A stretch of DNA of 64,000 bases, taken from NCBI GenBank assembly GCA_002281485.1, contig NCGF01000005.1, forward strand, positions 62,001 to 126,000, written 5' to 3'. The translations under genes and the position numbers were made by a program. The number at the start of each line of letters is the position of its first letter. Within the stretch, counting starts at the first letter, position 1. The notes beneath the pieces were generated by a model that was not told the origin of the DNA, searched no databases, and saw only the letters and a program-made list of their open reading frames with translations. This DNA comes from Sphingomonas sp. 28-66-16. Its GTDB lineage: Bacteria; Pseudomonadota; Alphaproteobacteria; Sphingomonadales; Sphingomonadaceae. This document shows, piece by piece, positions 49,086 through 57,435 of this stretch.

Positions 49086-49598
49086 ATGGCCAGACTGACG
49101 ACAAAGCTGCTCATCGCCACCGCCGTGCTCGCCACGGCGGCGTGCACCACCAAGCGGGAAGAGGCACTCCCGCCCGCGCCGGTCGGGTCGCAAGCCCCGG
49201 GATATCAGCAACCCACCACCGGCAACGCGATCATTCCAGGATCGGCGGCCGATTTTCTGCGCTCGGTGACGAGCGACACGATTCACTTCGCGCTCGATCA
49301 GTTCGACATCGATCCCGAGGCACGCGCGATCCTCGACAGCCAGTCGGCGTGGCTGACCAAATATCCCAATGTCCGCGTCACGATCGAGGGCCATTGCGAC
49401 GAACGCGGGACGCGCGAATATAATCTCGCGCTCGGCGACCGCCGCGCCAATGCCGCCAAAAACTATCTCGCGGCGCGCGGCGTCTCGCCGATGCGGATCA
49501 CGACGATCAGCTATGGCAAGGAACGCCCGATCGCGCTCGGCTCGGACGAAGCAAGTTGGGCCCAGAACCGCCGGGCGGTGACGATCGTCATCAACTGA
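49086..49598 (+). CDS. pal: peptidoglycan-associated lipoprotein Pal
   Basis: A 170-residue outer-membrane lipoprotein. The signal ends at LATAAC with Cys20 as lipid anchor; after a linker, the OmpA-like domain (60-170) contains NVRVTIEGHCDERGTREYN and YNLALGDRRANAAKNYL, which bind meso-DAP of peptidoglycan. A strong AAGGAGG precedes the ATG. Last gene of the tol-pal operon. No cpoB/ybgF follows; it must lie elsewhere if present. Confidence 0.98.
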   Translation: MARLTTKLLIATAVLATAACTTKREEALPPAPVGSQAPGYQQPTTGNAIIPGSAADFLRSVTSDTIHFALDQFDIDPEARAILDSQSAWLTKYPNVRVTIEGHCDERGTREYNLALGDRRANAAKNYLAARGVSPMRITTISYGKERPIALGSDEASWAQNRRAVTIVIN

Positions 49599-49622
49599 CC
49601 TGATTCCCAACCCATCGCCCGG

Positions 49623-49657
49623 GGGGCGGCGGCGCACCATGCGCCGCCGCCCCTTTT
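49623..49657 (+). terminator. Rho-independent terminator of the tol-pal operon
   Basis: A 14-base perfect GC stem, GGGGCGGCGGCGCA (49623-49636) with TGCGCCGCCGCCCC (49640-49653), loop CCA, followed by TTTT (49654-49657), 25 bases after the pal stop. Confidence 0.93.
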
Positions 49658-49680
49658 GCTTGGCCGCGTGCCGAAATCGC

Positions 49681-49718
49681 TTGCAGCCGCGCTTCGACCG
49701 ATATAATGATGATATCAT
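49681..49718 (+). promoter_or_regulatory. promoter and palindromic operator of the SPFH/RHH operon
   Basis: TATAAT (49702-49707) is a perfect -10, with TTGCAG (49681-49686) 15 bases before. Directly after it lies ATGATATCAT (49709-49718), a perfect 10-base palindrome within a longer near-palindrome TAATGATGATATCATATTA. Its position at the transcription start fits a repressor site; the ribbon-helix-helix protein of the operon is the obvious candidate binder. Confidence 0.6.
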
Positions 49719-49735
49719 ATTAACGGGAGGGCCAG

Positions 49736-50635
49736 ATGGTCGATTCGGTGGTAATGAGTGACATGCTGACGCGCAGCCGCGAATATCCGGCGCGTTCGTC
49801 GAGCGGATATCTGATGCTGCTGCTCATGCTCGCGGCGCTCGCCGCGATGCTGGTGGGCGCCTTGATGCTGCGCGACGATCGGCTGACGGGGCTCACGGTG
49901 TTGGGCGCCGGGGCGCTGGTCTTCGTGTTCGTCGCGCCCGGTTTTTACATGTTGCAGCCCAATCAGGCGGCAGCGATCACGCTGTTCGGCGCCTATCGGG
50001 GCAGCGACCGCGTCAATGGCCTGCGCTGGCTGTGGCCGTGGATGGGCAAGAAGACGATCTCGCTGCGTGCCAACAACCTTGTCTCGGACAGGATCAAGGT
50101 CAATGATCTGCGGGGCAACCCGATCGAGATGGCGGCGCAGGTCGTATGGCGCGTCACCGACACCGCGCAGGCGCTGTTCGACGTCGACGATTACAAGGCG
50201 TTCGTGATGGTGCAGATCGAAGCCGCGGTGCGGACGATCGGCTCGCGCTATCCCTATGATGATTTCACCCATCAGGAAGTCACGCTGCGTGGCAATCACG
50301 ATCAGGTCGGCGGCGAATTGCGGACTGAGTTGATCGCGCGCTTGCTGGTCGCAGGAATCACCGTCGACGAATGCGGCTTCACGCACCTCGCCTATGCGCA
50401 GGAAATCGCCGGGGCGATGCTGCGGCGGCAACAGGCCGAAGCGGTGGTCGCGGCGCGCAAGACGCTCGTCGAGGGCGCGGTCGGCATGGTCGAGATGGCG
50501 CTGGCGATGCTCAGCGAGAAGAATGTCGTCGAGCTCGACGACGAGCGCCGCGCGGCGATGGTCTCGAACCTGATGGTCGTGCTGTGCGGCGAACGCGACA
50601 CCCAGCCGGTCGTCAACGCCGGTTCGCTGTACTGA
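49736..50635 (+). CDS. SPFH (band 7/stomatin) domain protein
   Basis: A 299-residue protein with two membrane helices (LMLLLMLAALAAMLVGALML and LTVLGAGALVFVFVAPGFYML) followed by an SPFH domain: PNQAAAITLFGAYRGSDRVN, KVNDLRGNPIEMAAQVVW, AVRTIGSRYPYDDF, AYAQEIAGAMLRRQQAEAV. SPFH proteins assemble into membrane microdomain scaffolds. GGGAGG lies 5 bases before the ATG. First of four tightly packed genes with a ribbon-helix-helix protein and two small membrane proteins. Confidence 0.93.
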   Translation: MVDSVVMSDMLTRSREYPARSSSGYLMLLLMLAALAAMLVGALMLRDDRLTGLTVLGAGALVFVFVAPGFYMLQPNQAAAITLFGAYRGSDRVNGLRWLWPWMGKKTISLRANNLVSDRIKVNDLRGNPIEMAAQVVWRVTDTAQALFDVDDYKAFVMVQIEAAVRTIGSRYPYDDFTHQEVTLRGNHDQVGGELRTELIARLLVAGITVDECGFTHLAYAQEIAGAMLRRQQAEAVVAARKTLVEGAVGMVEMALAMLSEKNVVELDDERRAAMVSNLMVVLCGERDTQPVVNAGSLY

Positions 50636-50646
50636 TCGGTCGATCG

Positions 50647-50865
50647 GTGTCGGCGCCGCCCAAGAAAGCCTTTCCGCTCCGTCTCGATCCAGCGCTCTAT
50701 GCAGCGATCGAGCGGAGCGCGGCGGGCGATCTGCGCAGCGTCAACGGTCAGGTCGAGTATCTGCTGCGCGAAGCATTGGCCAAGCGCGGGATTAAGGTCG
50801 CGGTGAGCGCCAAGCCCAAACGCGGGCGACCGCCAGTGTCGTCTGTCGAACAAGGAGACGAATGA
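50647..50865 (+). CDS. ribbon-helix-helix (Arc-like) DNA-binding protein
   Basis: A 72-residue basic protein: KKAFPLRLDPALYAAIERSA (beta strand and first helix of an Arc/HicB-antitoxin-like fold), LRSVNGQVEYLLREALAKRG (second helix) and an AT-hook-like tail PKRGRPPVSS. GTG 50647 is the likely start, 11 bases after the SPFH stop. Could bind the palindrome upstream of the operon. Antitoxin-like, but no toxin neighbours it. Confidence 0.8.
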   Translation: MSAPPKKAFPLRLDPALYAAIERSAAGDLRSVNGQVEYLLREALAKRGIKVAVSAKPKRGRPPVSSVEQGDE

Positions 50866-50960
50866 TGTTGGGACTGATGACGAACAAGCAAAGACGGCCC
50901 TTTCTGCTGGCGATCACGGTGGCAGTCCTCGTCGCGGGTGTCGCGGTGCTCTGGTCATGA
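50862..50960 (+). CDS. 32-aa single-helix membrane peptide
   Basis: MMLGLMTNKQRRPFLLAITV followed by AVLVAGVAVLWS: a basic start and one hydrophobic helix. AAGGAG lies 6 bases upstream; the ATG overlaps the preceding stop (ATGA) and its own stop overlaps the next ATG (ATGA). This double coupling and the sensible membrane topology argue for a real gene in spite of its length. Confidence 0.68.
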   Translation: MMLGLMTNKQRRPFLLAITVAVLVAGVAVLWS

Positions 50961-51223
50961 CAGACCACGGTCGCGACGCCCAGCATCCCCGCGACGGCTA
51001 TTGGTTCGCCCCCAAACGCTTCGGTTTGGGCGCAACGCCGGTCACCTGGCAGGGCTGGCTGATGACGATCGGCTTTATTGCTACGGTGTTGGGTCTCGCC
51101 CGCTGGGTGCCCGATCCGGCGATGAAGATCGCCGCTGTCATCATGATCCTGCTGCCGTTCCTGGTCGTGGTGTGGATGAAGACCGATGGCGGCTGGCACT
51201 GGCGTTGGGGCGGGCGCGGTTGA
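50957..51223 (+). CDS. small two-helix membrane protein
   Basis: An 88-residue protein with a soluble start (HPRDGYWFAPKRFGLGATPV), two helices (GWLMTIGFIATVLGLARWV, KIAAVIMILLPFLVVVWM) and a short Trp/Gly/Arg-rich tail. Last gene of the SPFH operon, coupled by ATGA to the 32-residue peptide. Proteins with this YWF-PK-G-G start followed by two helices occur in other sphingomonads; function unknown. Confidence 0.82.
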   Translation: MTDHGRDAQHPRDGYWFAPKRFGLGATPVTWQGWLMTIGFIATVLGLARWVPDPAMKIAAVIMILLPFLVVVWMKTDGGWHWRWGGRG

Positions 51224-51309
51224 CGTGAAGGGCGCTTGCGATGGTGTCGCGCGCTGCGCGGTTCGGTTCCGACTGCCGCGCCGGGGCGTTGCGCGACCGC
51301 CAAGCCAAC

Positions 51310-52158
51310 TTACCCAAGCGCCTCGTCGAGCAGCCGTGCCAGCCGCAGCCCGGCGCGCTCGATCTGCATCCGCGCGATGGGGATCAGCCGCTCGATCGTT
51401 GGCTCGTCAAGTCTGGCCCGGGGCGGGGGCGGGGTGCTGCAGACCGCCTCGCCGATCGCGCTGGGATAGGCGATGTCGCGGCTGATCGCCCAGGCTTCGC
51501 GACTCCAGTCCTCGGTCGTGCCTGCCCGGATCTGGCTGGCTTCGGCCGCCGCATAATGCCGCACCAGCGACGGGCCGGTGGAGATCGCGCGCTCGGCGAG
51601 CGCGCCGTCCCAGATGCTGTGCAGGTTGAGCCGGTCGGGGGCATAGACGCCATAAGCCGCCTTCATCTGGTTGCCGCCGAGATCGTGATGATCCCCTGCA
51701 TGCAGCGGCATGTGAAGATCGCCGGTGAAATGCACGAGGAACGCCAGCGCCTGGACGCGCTCGGCGATCGGCACGGTCCTGTCCTTGAGCAGTTTCACCG
51801 CGCGGTCGACCTGCGCCGACACGCAATTGCCGTCGCGGCAGGCGCTTTTCAGGTCGAAAGGCTTGCAGATATCGACATTCTGGTAATGCCAGGTGGCCGT
51901 GTACGAAAAACGCGGCCCCATCCCGCGCACGCAATCGGGCCAGACGCTGAGCTGCTCGATCGTCCGCGCCTTGCACATCGGGGTCGCCAGCGCCGAGGAC
52001 CGGGCGAGCAGCGCCATCACCCTGGCGCGAATCGCTGGCGAGACGTTGGCCATCGCGATCCGGGCAATGGTTTCGTGCCCGAACTGTCCATAGGCTTGGG
52101 CGGGGCTGTGCAATGACAGAGACAGCGCGGCAAGCGCGACCAGGAGGAGCTTCTTCAT
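51310..52158 (-). CDS. S1/P1 family nuclease
   Basis: A 282-residue secreted zinc nuclease. The signal peptide ends at SPAQA, so the mature protein begins YGQFGHETIA. In the family the mature N-terminus is usually Trp, whose amino group ligates zinc; here it is Tyr23. Other ligands are present: H28, the HFTGDLHMPLHAGDHHD cluster and the WHYQNVDIC region. Cleaves single-stranded nucleic acids and 3'-nucleotides in the periplasm or outside. Third gene of a minus-strand unit after an acyltransferase and an isoaspartyl peptidase. Confidence 0.93.
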   Translation of the reverse strand: MKKLLLVALAALSLSLHSPAQAYGQFGHETIARIAMANVSPAIRARVMALLARSSALATPMCKARTIEQLSVWPDCVRGMGPRFSYTATWHYQNVDICKPFDLKSACRDGNCVSAQVDRAVKLLKDRTVPIAERVQALAFLVHFTGDLHMPLHAGDHHDLGGNQMKAAYGVYAPDRLNLHSIWDGALAERAISTGPSLVRHYAAAEASQIRAGTTEDWSREAWAISRDIAYPSAIGEAVCSTPPPPRARLDEPTIERLIPIARMQIERAGLRLARLLDEALG

Positions 52159-52208
52159 GGGGACGCCCCTAACCGGCCAGGATGACGATTGAAAGCGAGC
52201 CCACGACC

Positions 52209-53138
52209 CTATCCTTCGTCGCCGAAGATCGCGATGGTTCGCGCGCCGCTTGCATCGGCGCGACCACGGTACATGCCGGGGGTCGTGAAGGCCCAGTGGG
52301 CGCGGCCGTCAGGCGCCGCGACGATCACGCCGCCCGTACCCCCGAGCGCCTCGACATCGGCGAGCACCGCGGCGGTGGCGGTCGCGATGTCCTGCCCCGC
52401 CAGCCTTACCCGCGCGGCAATTTCATGGCCGGCGCCAGCGCGGATGAAATATTCGCCCGACCCCGTCGCCGAAATCGCGCACCCGCGATCATCGGCATAG
52501 GTGCCCGCGCCGATTAACGGCGAATCGCCGATCCGGCCCCAGCGCTTGCCGGTGACGCCCCCGGTCGAGGTGGCGGCGGCGACATGGCCGTCGACGTCGC
52601 AGGCGACGGCACCCACGGTACCGTATTTCATCTCGGCATCGAACCAGCCATCGGGCCGCGCGCGCAATTCCGCGAGCTGGCGGCGGCGCTCGGGGGTTGC
52701 GAACCACTCCTCGCCAGCCTGCTCAAGACCTTGGTCGCGGGAGAACTGATCGGCATCCGGGCCGCTCAGCAGCACGTGCGGCGTCACCGTCATTACCCGG
52801 CGGGCAAGGCAAACCGGGTTGCGCGTCGTGCCGATGCCAGCGACCGCGCCGGCCTGACGCCCGCTGCCATCCATGATCGCGGCATCGAGGCTGACGCGAC
52901 CGTCGAAGCCCAGAACCGCGCCGCGCCCGGCGTTGAAATGGGGATCGTCCTCGAGCGTGCGCACCGCCGCCTCGACCGCGTCAAGCGCGCTGCCGCCGCG
53001 CGCCAGCAGCGCGCTCCCGGCCTCGAGCGCGGCGGCGAGCCCAACGCGGGCGCCCGCCGACTGCGCGGGGGTCAGCATCTCGGGCGTCAGCCGGCCGGCG
53101 CCGCCATGGATCATCAATGTCCAGTGTGTCTCGGTCAT
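52209..53138 (-). CDS. iaaA: isoaspartyl peptidase/L-asparaginase (Ntn hydrolase)
   Basis: A 309-residue plant-type asparaginase precursor. WTLMIHGGAGRLTPEML opens it; autocleavage is expected before Thr174 in KYGTVGAVACD, giving the catalytic beta subunit; TSTGGVTGKRWGRIGDSPLIGAG (in part TSTGGVTGKRWGRIGDSP) carries substrate-binding residues. Hydrolyses beta-aspartyl dipeptides and asparagine. No signal peptide. Starts 16 bases after the acyltransferase stop. Confidence 0.95.
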   Translation of the reverse strand: MTETHWTLMIHGGAGRLTPEMLTPAQSAGARVGLAAALEAGSALLARGGSALDAVEAAVRTLEDDPHFNAGRGAVLGFDGRVSLDAAIMDGSGRQAGAVAGIGTTRNPVCLARRVMTVTPHVLLSGPDADQFSRDQGLEQAGEEWFATPERRRQLAELRARPDGWFDAEMKYGTVGAVACDVDGHVAAATSTGGVTGKRWGRIGDSPLIGAGTYADDRGCAISATGSGEYFIRAGAGHEIAARVRLAGQDIATATAAVLADVEALGGTGGVIVAAPDGRAHWAFTTPGMYRGRADASGARTIAIFGDEG

Positions 53139-53154
53139 CGGCGGGTTCCTGACG

Positions 53155-54309
53155 TCAGATGGCGGCTGCGGGACGGGAGGGCCGGGTGCGCAGACCGATT
53201 AGCGGGCGAAGCCAGCCGATTTCGCGCCCGATCCGGTAGAATAGCCAGCACCCAGTGACGGTGGCGGCCAGTATGATCGCGAATTCGACGACCGGTGCCA
53301 GCCCGTAGCCGAGCAGCTCACCGGCGACCAACACGATGATCGACTGATGGATTAGATAAAAGGGGAAGACGGCTTCGGTAAGCATCGGGTGGAGCCGGTG
53401 ATCACGATTCCAATAACGATCGGCGATGCCGATCAGCGCGACGATCGCGCCCCAGCTTTGCACCGCGCGGGCGACGCCGAACCAGAACCAGGTGGTGCGG
53501 CTCGGCAGATAGGGGCCGAGATAGATGATTTCGATGCTCGCGACGACGGCATAGCCGCCGACTGCGGCCAACGCTGCCCAGCGCCACCAGCGGCGAATCG
53601 CGCGCCACACCGGGTCGCTTTCCCTGAGCAGAAAACCGAACAGGAACATGCCGAAATAGACCCGGTGGACTGGCCAGTCGTCGATCAGGCCGTGGGTTTC
53701 GGGAGCGCCGGGGAAGATCCACGCCCAGTTGGCGATCAGCAGCGCCACCGGCACCAGCAGGATCATCGGCCCGGACAACAGCCGCCCTGAGCCGCTTTCG
53801 ATCGCCGCCTTCACACGGACTGGCAGCACCGTCAGCAGCATCGCCAGTGCCGCGGTGTAGAACCAGAGATAGCCGACGAACCATAGATGCGCCCAGGTGG
53901 GCAGCACGATACCGTCGAGCGTGCCGAACCGAAAATAGTCGCCGGTCCAAAAGGTCAGGAAATCGCGGCCATAGCCGTGCTGGGTCGATAGCTCGATCCA
54001 AGGCTGCACCGGCACGATCACGAGCACGCCGAACAGCAAGGGCGGGATCAGCCGCTTGGTGCGGTTCCAGGTGAAGATGCCGGGTCGCTTGTCGCCCGTG
54101 AAGATGGCGCGGCTGGCATAGCCCGAAACGACGAACAGCAGCGGCAGGCGCCAGGCATTGACCGCCTGGAGCGGCACCGCGACCCATTGCATCGGGTGCG
54201 CGGTCTTGGCGTGATAGGCCCAGTGCACGAACACCAGGCCGATATGATAGAAAATCAGCAGGCCGAACGCGCCGATGCGCAACCAATCCATTCCGTAATG
54301 CCGGCCCAA
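53155..54309 (-). CDS. acyltransferase 3 family membrane protein
   Basis: A roughly 385-residue protein with about ten membrane helices. RHYGMDWLRIGAFGLLIFYH at the start has the family His, and LPLLFVVSGYASRAIF follows; MLTEAVFPFYLIHQSIIVL near the end is another conserved part. Such enzymes O-acylate glycans or membrane sugars, as in OpgC or exopolysaccharide modification. I prefer TTG 54309, which has GGGAG 6 bases upstream; GTG 54333 and ATG 54291 are alternatives. Target unknown. Confidence 0.88.
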   Translation of the reverse strand: MGRHYGMDWLRIGAFGLLIFYHIGLVFVHWAYHAKTAHPMQWVAVPLQAVNAWRLPLLFVVSGYASRAIFTGDKRPGIFTWNRTKRLIPPLLFGVLVIVPVQPWIELSTQHGYGRDFLTFWTGDYFRFGTLDGIVLPTWAHLWFVGYLWFYTAALAMLLTVLPVRVKAAIESGSGRLLSGPMILLVPVALLIANWAWIFPGAPETHGLIDDWPVHRVYFGMFLFGFLLRESDPVWRAIRRWWRWAALAAVGGYAVVASIEIIYLGPYLPSRTTWFWFGVARAVQSWGAIVALIGIADRYWNRDHRLHPMLTEAVFPFYLIHQSIIVLVAGELLGYGLAPVVEFAIILAATVTGCWLFYRIGREIGWLRPLIGLRTRPSRPAAAI

Positions 54310-54457
54310 CACGCTCTCCCACCGGCGATGCACACGGGCGCTTCCGGCTCACTTTCGCGACGCGCTATCCTATCGAAGCCGTTGATGTGCAACCTTGTTG
54401 TCGATCGATCCCTGCCAGGACGTTGCCGCCGGACGGTCTGATGCGTATCGCAAGGCG

Positions 54458-54832
54458 ATGAGTCGCTCGAGTAATTCCCGATGGTCGCGCCTGGGCGCAC
54501 TGCTGATGGCGCTCGCGTTGCTGGTCCGGCTGGCGATCCCGGGCGGCTTCATGCCGGCCGCCGCACCCGGCGGCTTGATGGTGACGATCTGCACCGGGCA
54601 GGGGGTGATGTCCGCGTCCCTGCCCGACGGTCACCACGAAGATCATCCGTCGCGAACCGAGTGTCCCTATGGCGCGTTGGCCGCGGCCGTCGATATAGCC
54701 CTCATGATACCAATGGCGACGGCGATGGCCGTGCTGCGCACACCAGCAACTGTGCCCGTGCGCAAGGCGGCGCCCGCGATCGGGCCGCCGGCCCCGCCGC
54801 CACCCGCCATTGGCCCCCCGCAGACAGCCTGA
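54458..54832 (+). CDS. DUF2946-like small membrane/periplasmic protein
   Basis: A 124-residue protein: basic start, hydrophobic helix (LGALLMALALLVRLAIPGGF), then MVTICTGQG and a His/Asp-rich HHEDHPSRTECPYG, then a second hydrophobic stretch and a Pro-rich tail. This matches the DUF2946 layout, often found beside copper or iron uptake genes; the Cys/His-rich loop could bind metal. Directly upstream of a PepSY protein gene (63 bases). Start placed at 54458; earlier Met adds a non-conserved leader. Confidence 0.72.
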   Translation: MSRSSNSRWSRLGALLMALALLVRLAIPGGFMPAAAPGGLMVTICTGQGVMSASLPDGHHEDHPSRTECPYGALAAAVDIALMIPMATAMAVLRTPATVPVRKAAPAIGPPAPPPPAIGPPQTA

Positions 54833-54895
54833 ATCGCCGCTGCGCCTGCCAAGCGGGCGCGCCCGTTGCTGTCCGATCGAACAAGGGGGCCGATC

Positions 54896-56254
54896 ATGTC
54901 CGTCGTTTCGCCGCGCCTCGAGCGCGCTGCTGTCTATCGAATTTTGTGGCGCTGGCATTTTTACGCCGGGCTGATGGTGTTGCCGTTCATCCTGATCCTT
55001 GCGGCGACCGGATCGATCTACCTGTTCAAGCCGCAGATCGATCGCTGGGAAGAACGCGCGTTTCGCGATCTGCCGACGACCGGATCGATGGCGCCATCGG
55101 CGCAGGTGCGCGCGGCGCTCGCCGCACGACCGCACGCGCGCCTCGAATCCTATCGCCTTCCCGAAGCGGCGGGGGACGCGGCGATGGTCGCGCTGACCGA
55201 CGCCGACGGTCCGGTCCAGATGTTCGTCTCGCCGCAAGCGAAGGTGATCGGCATGCTCGATCCCGCGTCACGCTTCACGGCGGTCCTGGTCCGAATCCAC
55301 GGTACGTTGCTCGCTGGCACGCCGGGAAGCTGGATCGTCGAAACCGTCGGCTGCTGGGCGATCGTGATGATCCTGACCGGCCTGTATCTCTGGTGGCCGC
55401 GCGGCGGTGGGGCAGCCGGGGTGATCTGGCCGCGGCTGCGCCAGGGCAGACGCGTCCTGTGGCGCGATCTGCACGCCGTCTCGGGCTTCTGGGTATCGGG
55501 GTTGGCGCTCGTGCTGCTGGTGTCGGCGCTGCCATGGGACGGCGTTTGGGGCGAGGCCTTTCGACTGGCCCGTGTCCAGACTGGCAATCTGAGGGAACGT
55601 CCCGATTGGAAGATCGGCGCGGAAACCCATGCCGGCCATCACCCCGACCGTCCGGTGCCGCCGCCGGGCGCCGGCAATCTTCTGGCGCTCGATCGGATCG
55701 TCGCCACAACGCCGGTCGCGCGCCTCGCCGGGCCCGTGCTCGTCAAGCCGCCGGGCGCCCCCGACAGGACCGGGCCGGCCCCGGGCTGGACGCTCAAGAC
55801 CGAGGCCCAGAACCGTCCGCGCAACATCGTCGTGCGCTATGACGACCAGGGTCGCGAAGTCTCGCGCAAGGGCTTTGCGGACAAGCAGCCGATCGACCAG
55901 CTCATCGCTTATGGAATCGCCTGGCACGAAGGGCAGCTGCTGGGCTGGCCGAACATCGTCGCGGGCCTGTTCACCGCGCTGGCACTGATCGTCATGACCG
56001 TGTCAGGCACGGTGATGTGGTGGCGTCGCCGTCCGAGCGGGACGCTCGGCGCACCGCCGCTGCCCGAAATGTCCGCGCGGATGGGCGGTGCGCTCGCCAT
56101 CCTGCTGGTGCTCGCGGCGCTGTTGCCGATGCTTGCCTTGTCGTTGATCCTCGTCGCGGTGATCGAACGCGCCGTCTTGGCACGCGTGCCGCGAATGCGT
56201 ATGTGGCTTGGCATCCCGGGCAGAAACTCGACCGCGACCGCCGGGCGCGGCTAA
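54896..56254 (+). CDS. PepSY-associated TM helix protein (PiuB-like)
   Basis: A 452-residue inner-membrane protein with four main helices and two large periplasmic loops. [20 protein letters not shown] starts it, [20 protein letters not shown] and [20 protein letters not shown] carry conserved His residues that could hold haem, and [16 protein letters not shown] is a family signature. Relatives serve as periplasmic ferric-siderophore reductases beside TonB receptors. AAGGGGG precedes ATG 54896. Followed 10 bases later by ispG, so the two may be co-transcribed. Confidence 0.9.
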   Translation: MSVVSPRLERAAVYRILWRWHFYAGLMVLPFILILAATGSIYLFKPQIDRWEERAFRDLPTTGSMAPSAQVRAALAARPHARLESYRLPEAAGDAAMVALTDADGPVQMFVSPQAKVIGMLDPASRFTAVLVRIHGTLLAGTPGSWIVETVGCWAIVMILTGLYLWWPRGGGAAGVIWPRLRQGRRVLWRDLHAVSGFWVSGLALVLLVSALPWDGVWGEAFRLARVQTGNLRERPDWKIGAETHAGHHPDRPVPPPGAGNLLALDRIVATTPVARLAGPVLVKPPGAPDRTGPAPGWTLKTEAQNRPRNIVVRYDDQGREVSRKGFADKQPIDQLIAYGIAWHEGQLLGWPNIVAGLFTALALIVMTVSGTVMWWRRRPSGTLGAPPLPEMSARMGGALAILLVLAALLPMLALSLILVAVIERAVLARVPRMRMWLGIPGRNSTATAGRG

Positions 56255-56264
56255 GGACAAGTTT

Positions 56265-57395
56265 ATGTCTTCTCTTCGCCCCTGGCGCGACATAACGCGC
56301 CGCAAGAGCCGCCAGATCATGGTCGGCAATGTTCCCGTCGGCGGCGACGCGCCGGTCACCGTCCAGACGATGACCAACACCCCGACCGAGGATGCCAAGG
56401 CGACGATCGACCAGATCCGGCGCTGCGAGGATGCCGGCGTCGACATCATCCGCGTCTCGTGCCCCGACGTCGCCTCGACCGCTGCGCTCAAGCAGATCGT
56501 TCGCGCGAGCCGCGTGCCGATCGTCGCCGACATCCATTTCCACTACAAGCGCGCGCTCGAAGCCGCCGATGCGGGCGCCGCCTGTCTGCGTATCAATCCC
56601 GGCAATATCGGCTCGGCCGCGCGCGTGAAGGAAGTCGTCAACGCCGCCAAGGCCAACGGTTGTGCGATCCGGATCGGCGTGAATGGCGGCAGTCTGGAAA
56701 AGGACCTGCTCGAAAAATATGGCGAGCCGTGCCCCGACGCGCTGGTCGAAAGCGCGCTCGATCATATCAAGCTGCTCCAGGACCATGATTTCCACGAATT
56801 CAAGGTCGCGGTGAAGGCGTCGGACTTCTTCCTCGCCGTGGCGGCGTATCAGCAGCTGGCCGAGCAGGTCGATTGCCCGCTCCATCTCGGGATTACCGAG
56901 GCGGGCGGCTTCGTCGGCGGCACCGTCAAGTCGGCGATCGGGATCGGCTCGTTGCTCTGGTACGGCATCGGCGACACGATCCGCGTCTCGCTGTCGGCCG
57001 AGCCCGAGGACGAGGTCCGCGTCGGCTTCGAGATCCTGAAGGCGCTCGGCATCCGCAATCGCGGCGTCCGCGTCGTCAGCTGCCCGAGCTGCGCGCGCCA
57101 GGGCTTCGATGTGATCCGCACCGTTCAGGCGCTCGAGGAACGGCTCCAGCATATCCGCACGCCGATGTCGCTCAGCGTGCTCGGCTGCGTCGTCAACGGC
57201 CCCGGTGAAGCCCGCGAGACCGATATCGGCCTCACCGGCGGCGGCAATGGCAAGCACATGGTCTATCTGTCGGGGATCACCGATCACACGATCGAAAGCG
57301 ACGACATGATCGAGCATATCGTCAAGCTCGTCGAGGCCAAGGCTGCCGAGATCGAGACCAGCGATCAGGCCAAGCTCGTCGAGGCCGCCGAATAG
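56265..57395 (+). CDS. ispG: 4-hydroxy-3-methylbut-2-en-1-yl diphosphate synthase
   Basis: A 376-residue GcpE, the penultimate enzyme of the MEP isoprenoid pathway. TIM barrel start ([20 protein letters not shown]), Fe-S ligands C273 and C276 in SCPSCARQG and C308 in [10 protein letters not shown] with E315 as fourth ligand. Normal length for the bacterial two-domain form. AAGGACA lies before ATG 56265. Confidence 0.98.
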   Translation: MSSLRPWRDITRRKSRQIMVGNVPVGGDAPVTVQTMTNTPTEDAKATIDQIRRCEDAGVDIIRVSCPDVASTAALKQIVRASRVPIVADIHFHYKRALEAADAGAACLRINPGNIGSAARVKEVVNAAKANGCAIRIGVNGGSLEKDLLEKYGEPCPDALVESALDHIKLLQDHDFHEFKVAVKASDFFLAVAAYQQLAEQVDCPLHLGITEAGGFVGGTVKSAIGIGSLLWYGIGDTIRVSLSAEPEDEVRVGFEILKALGIRNRGVRVVSCPSCARQGFDVIRTVQALEERLQHIRTPMSLSVLGCVVNGPGEARETDIGLTGGGNGKHMVYLSGITDHTIESDDMIEHIVKLVEAKAAEIETSDQAKLVEAAE

Positions 57396-57435
57396 CCACG
57401 GTGATCGCGGACGGGCGCGGCACGGTGCGGTAGCG

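Noticed and set aside
50647-50865. A toxin-antitoxin pair around the RHH protein
   Set aside because: The neighbours are membrane proteins with no RelE, HicA or similar toxin features.
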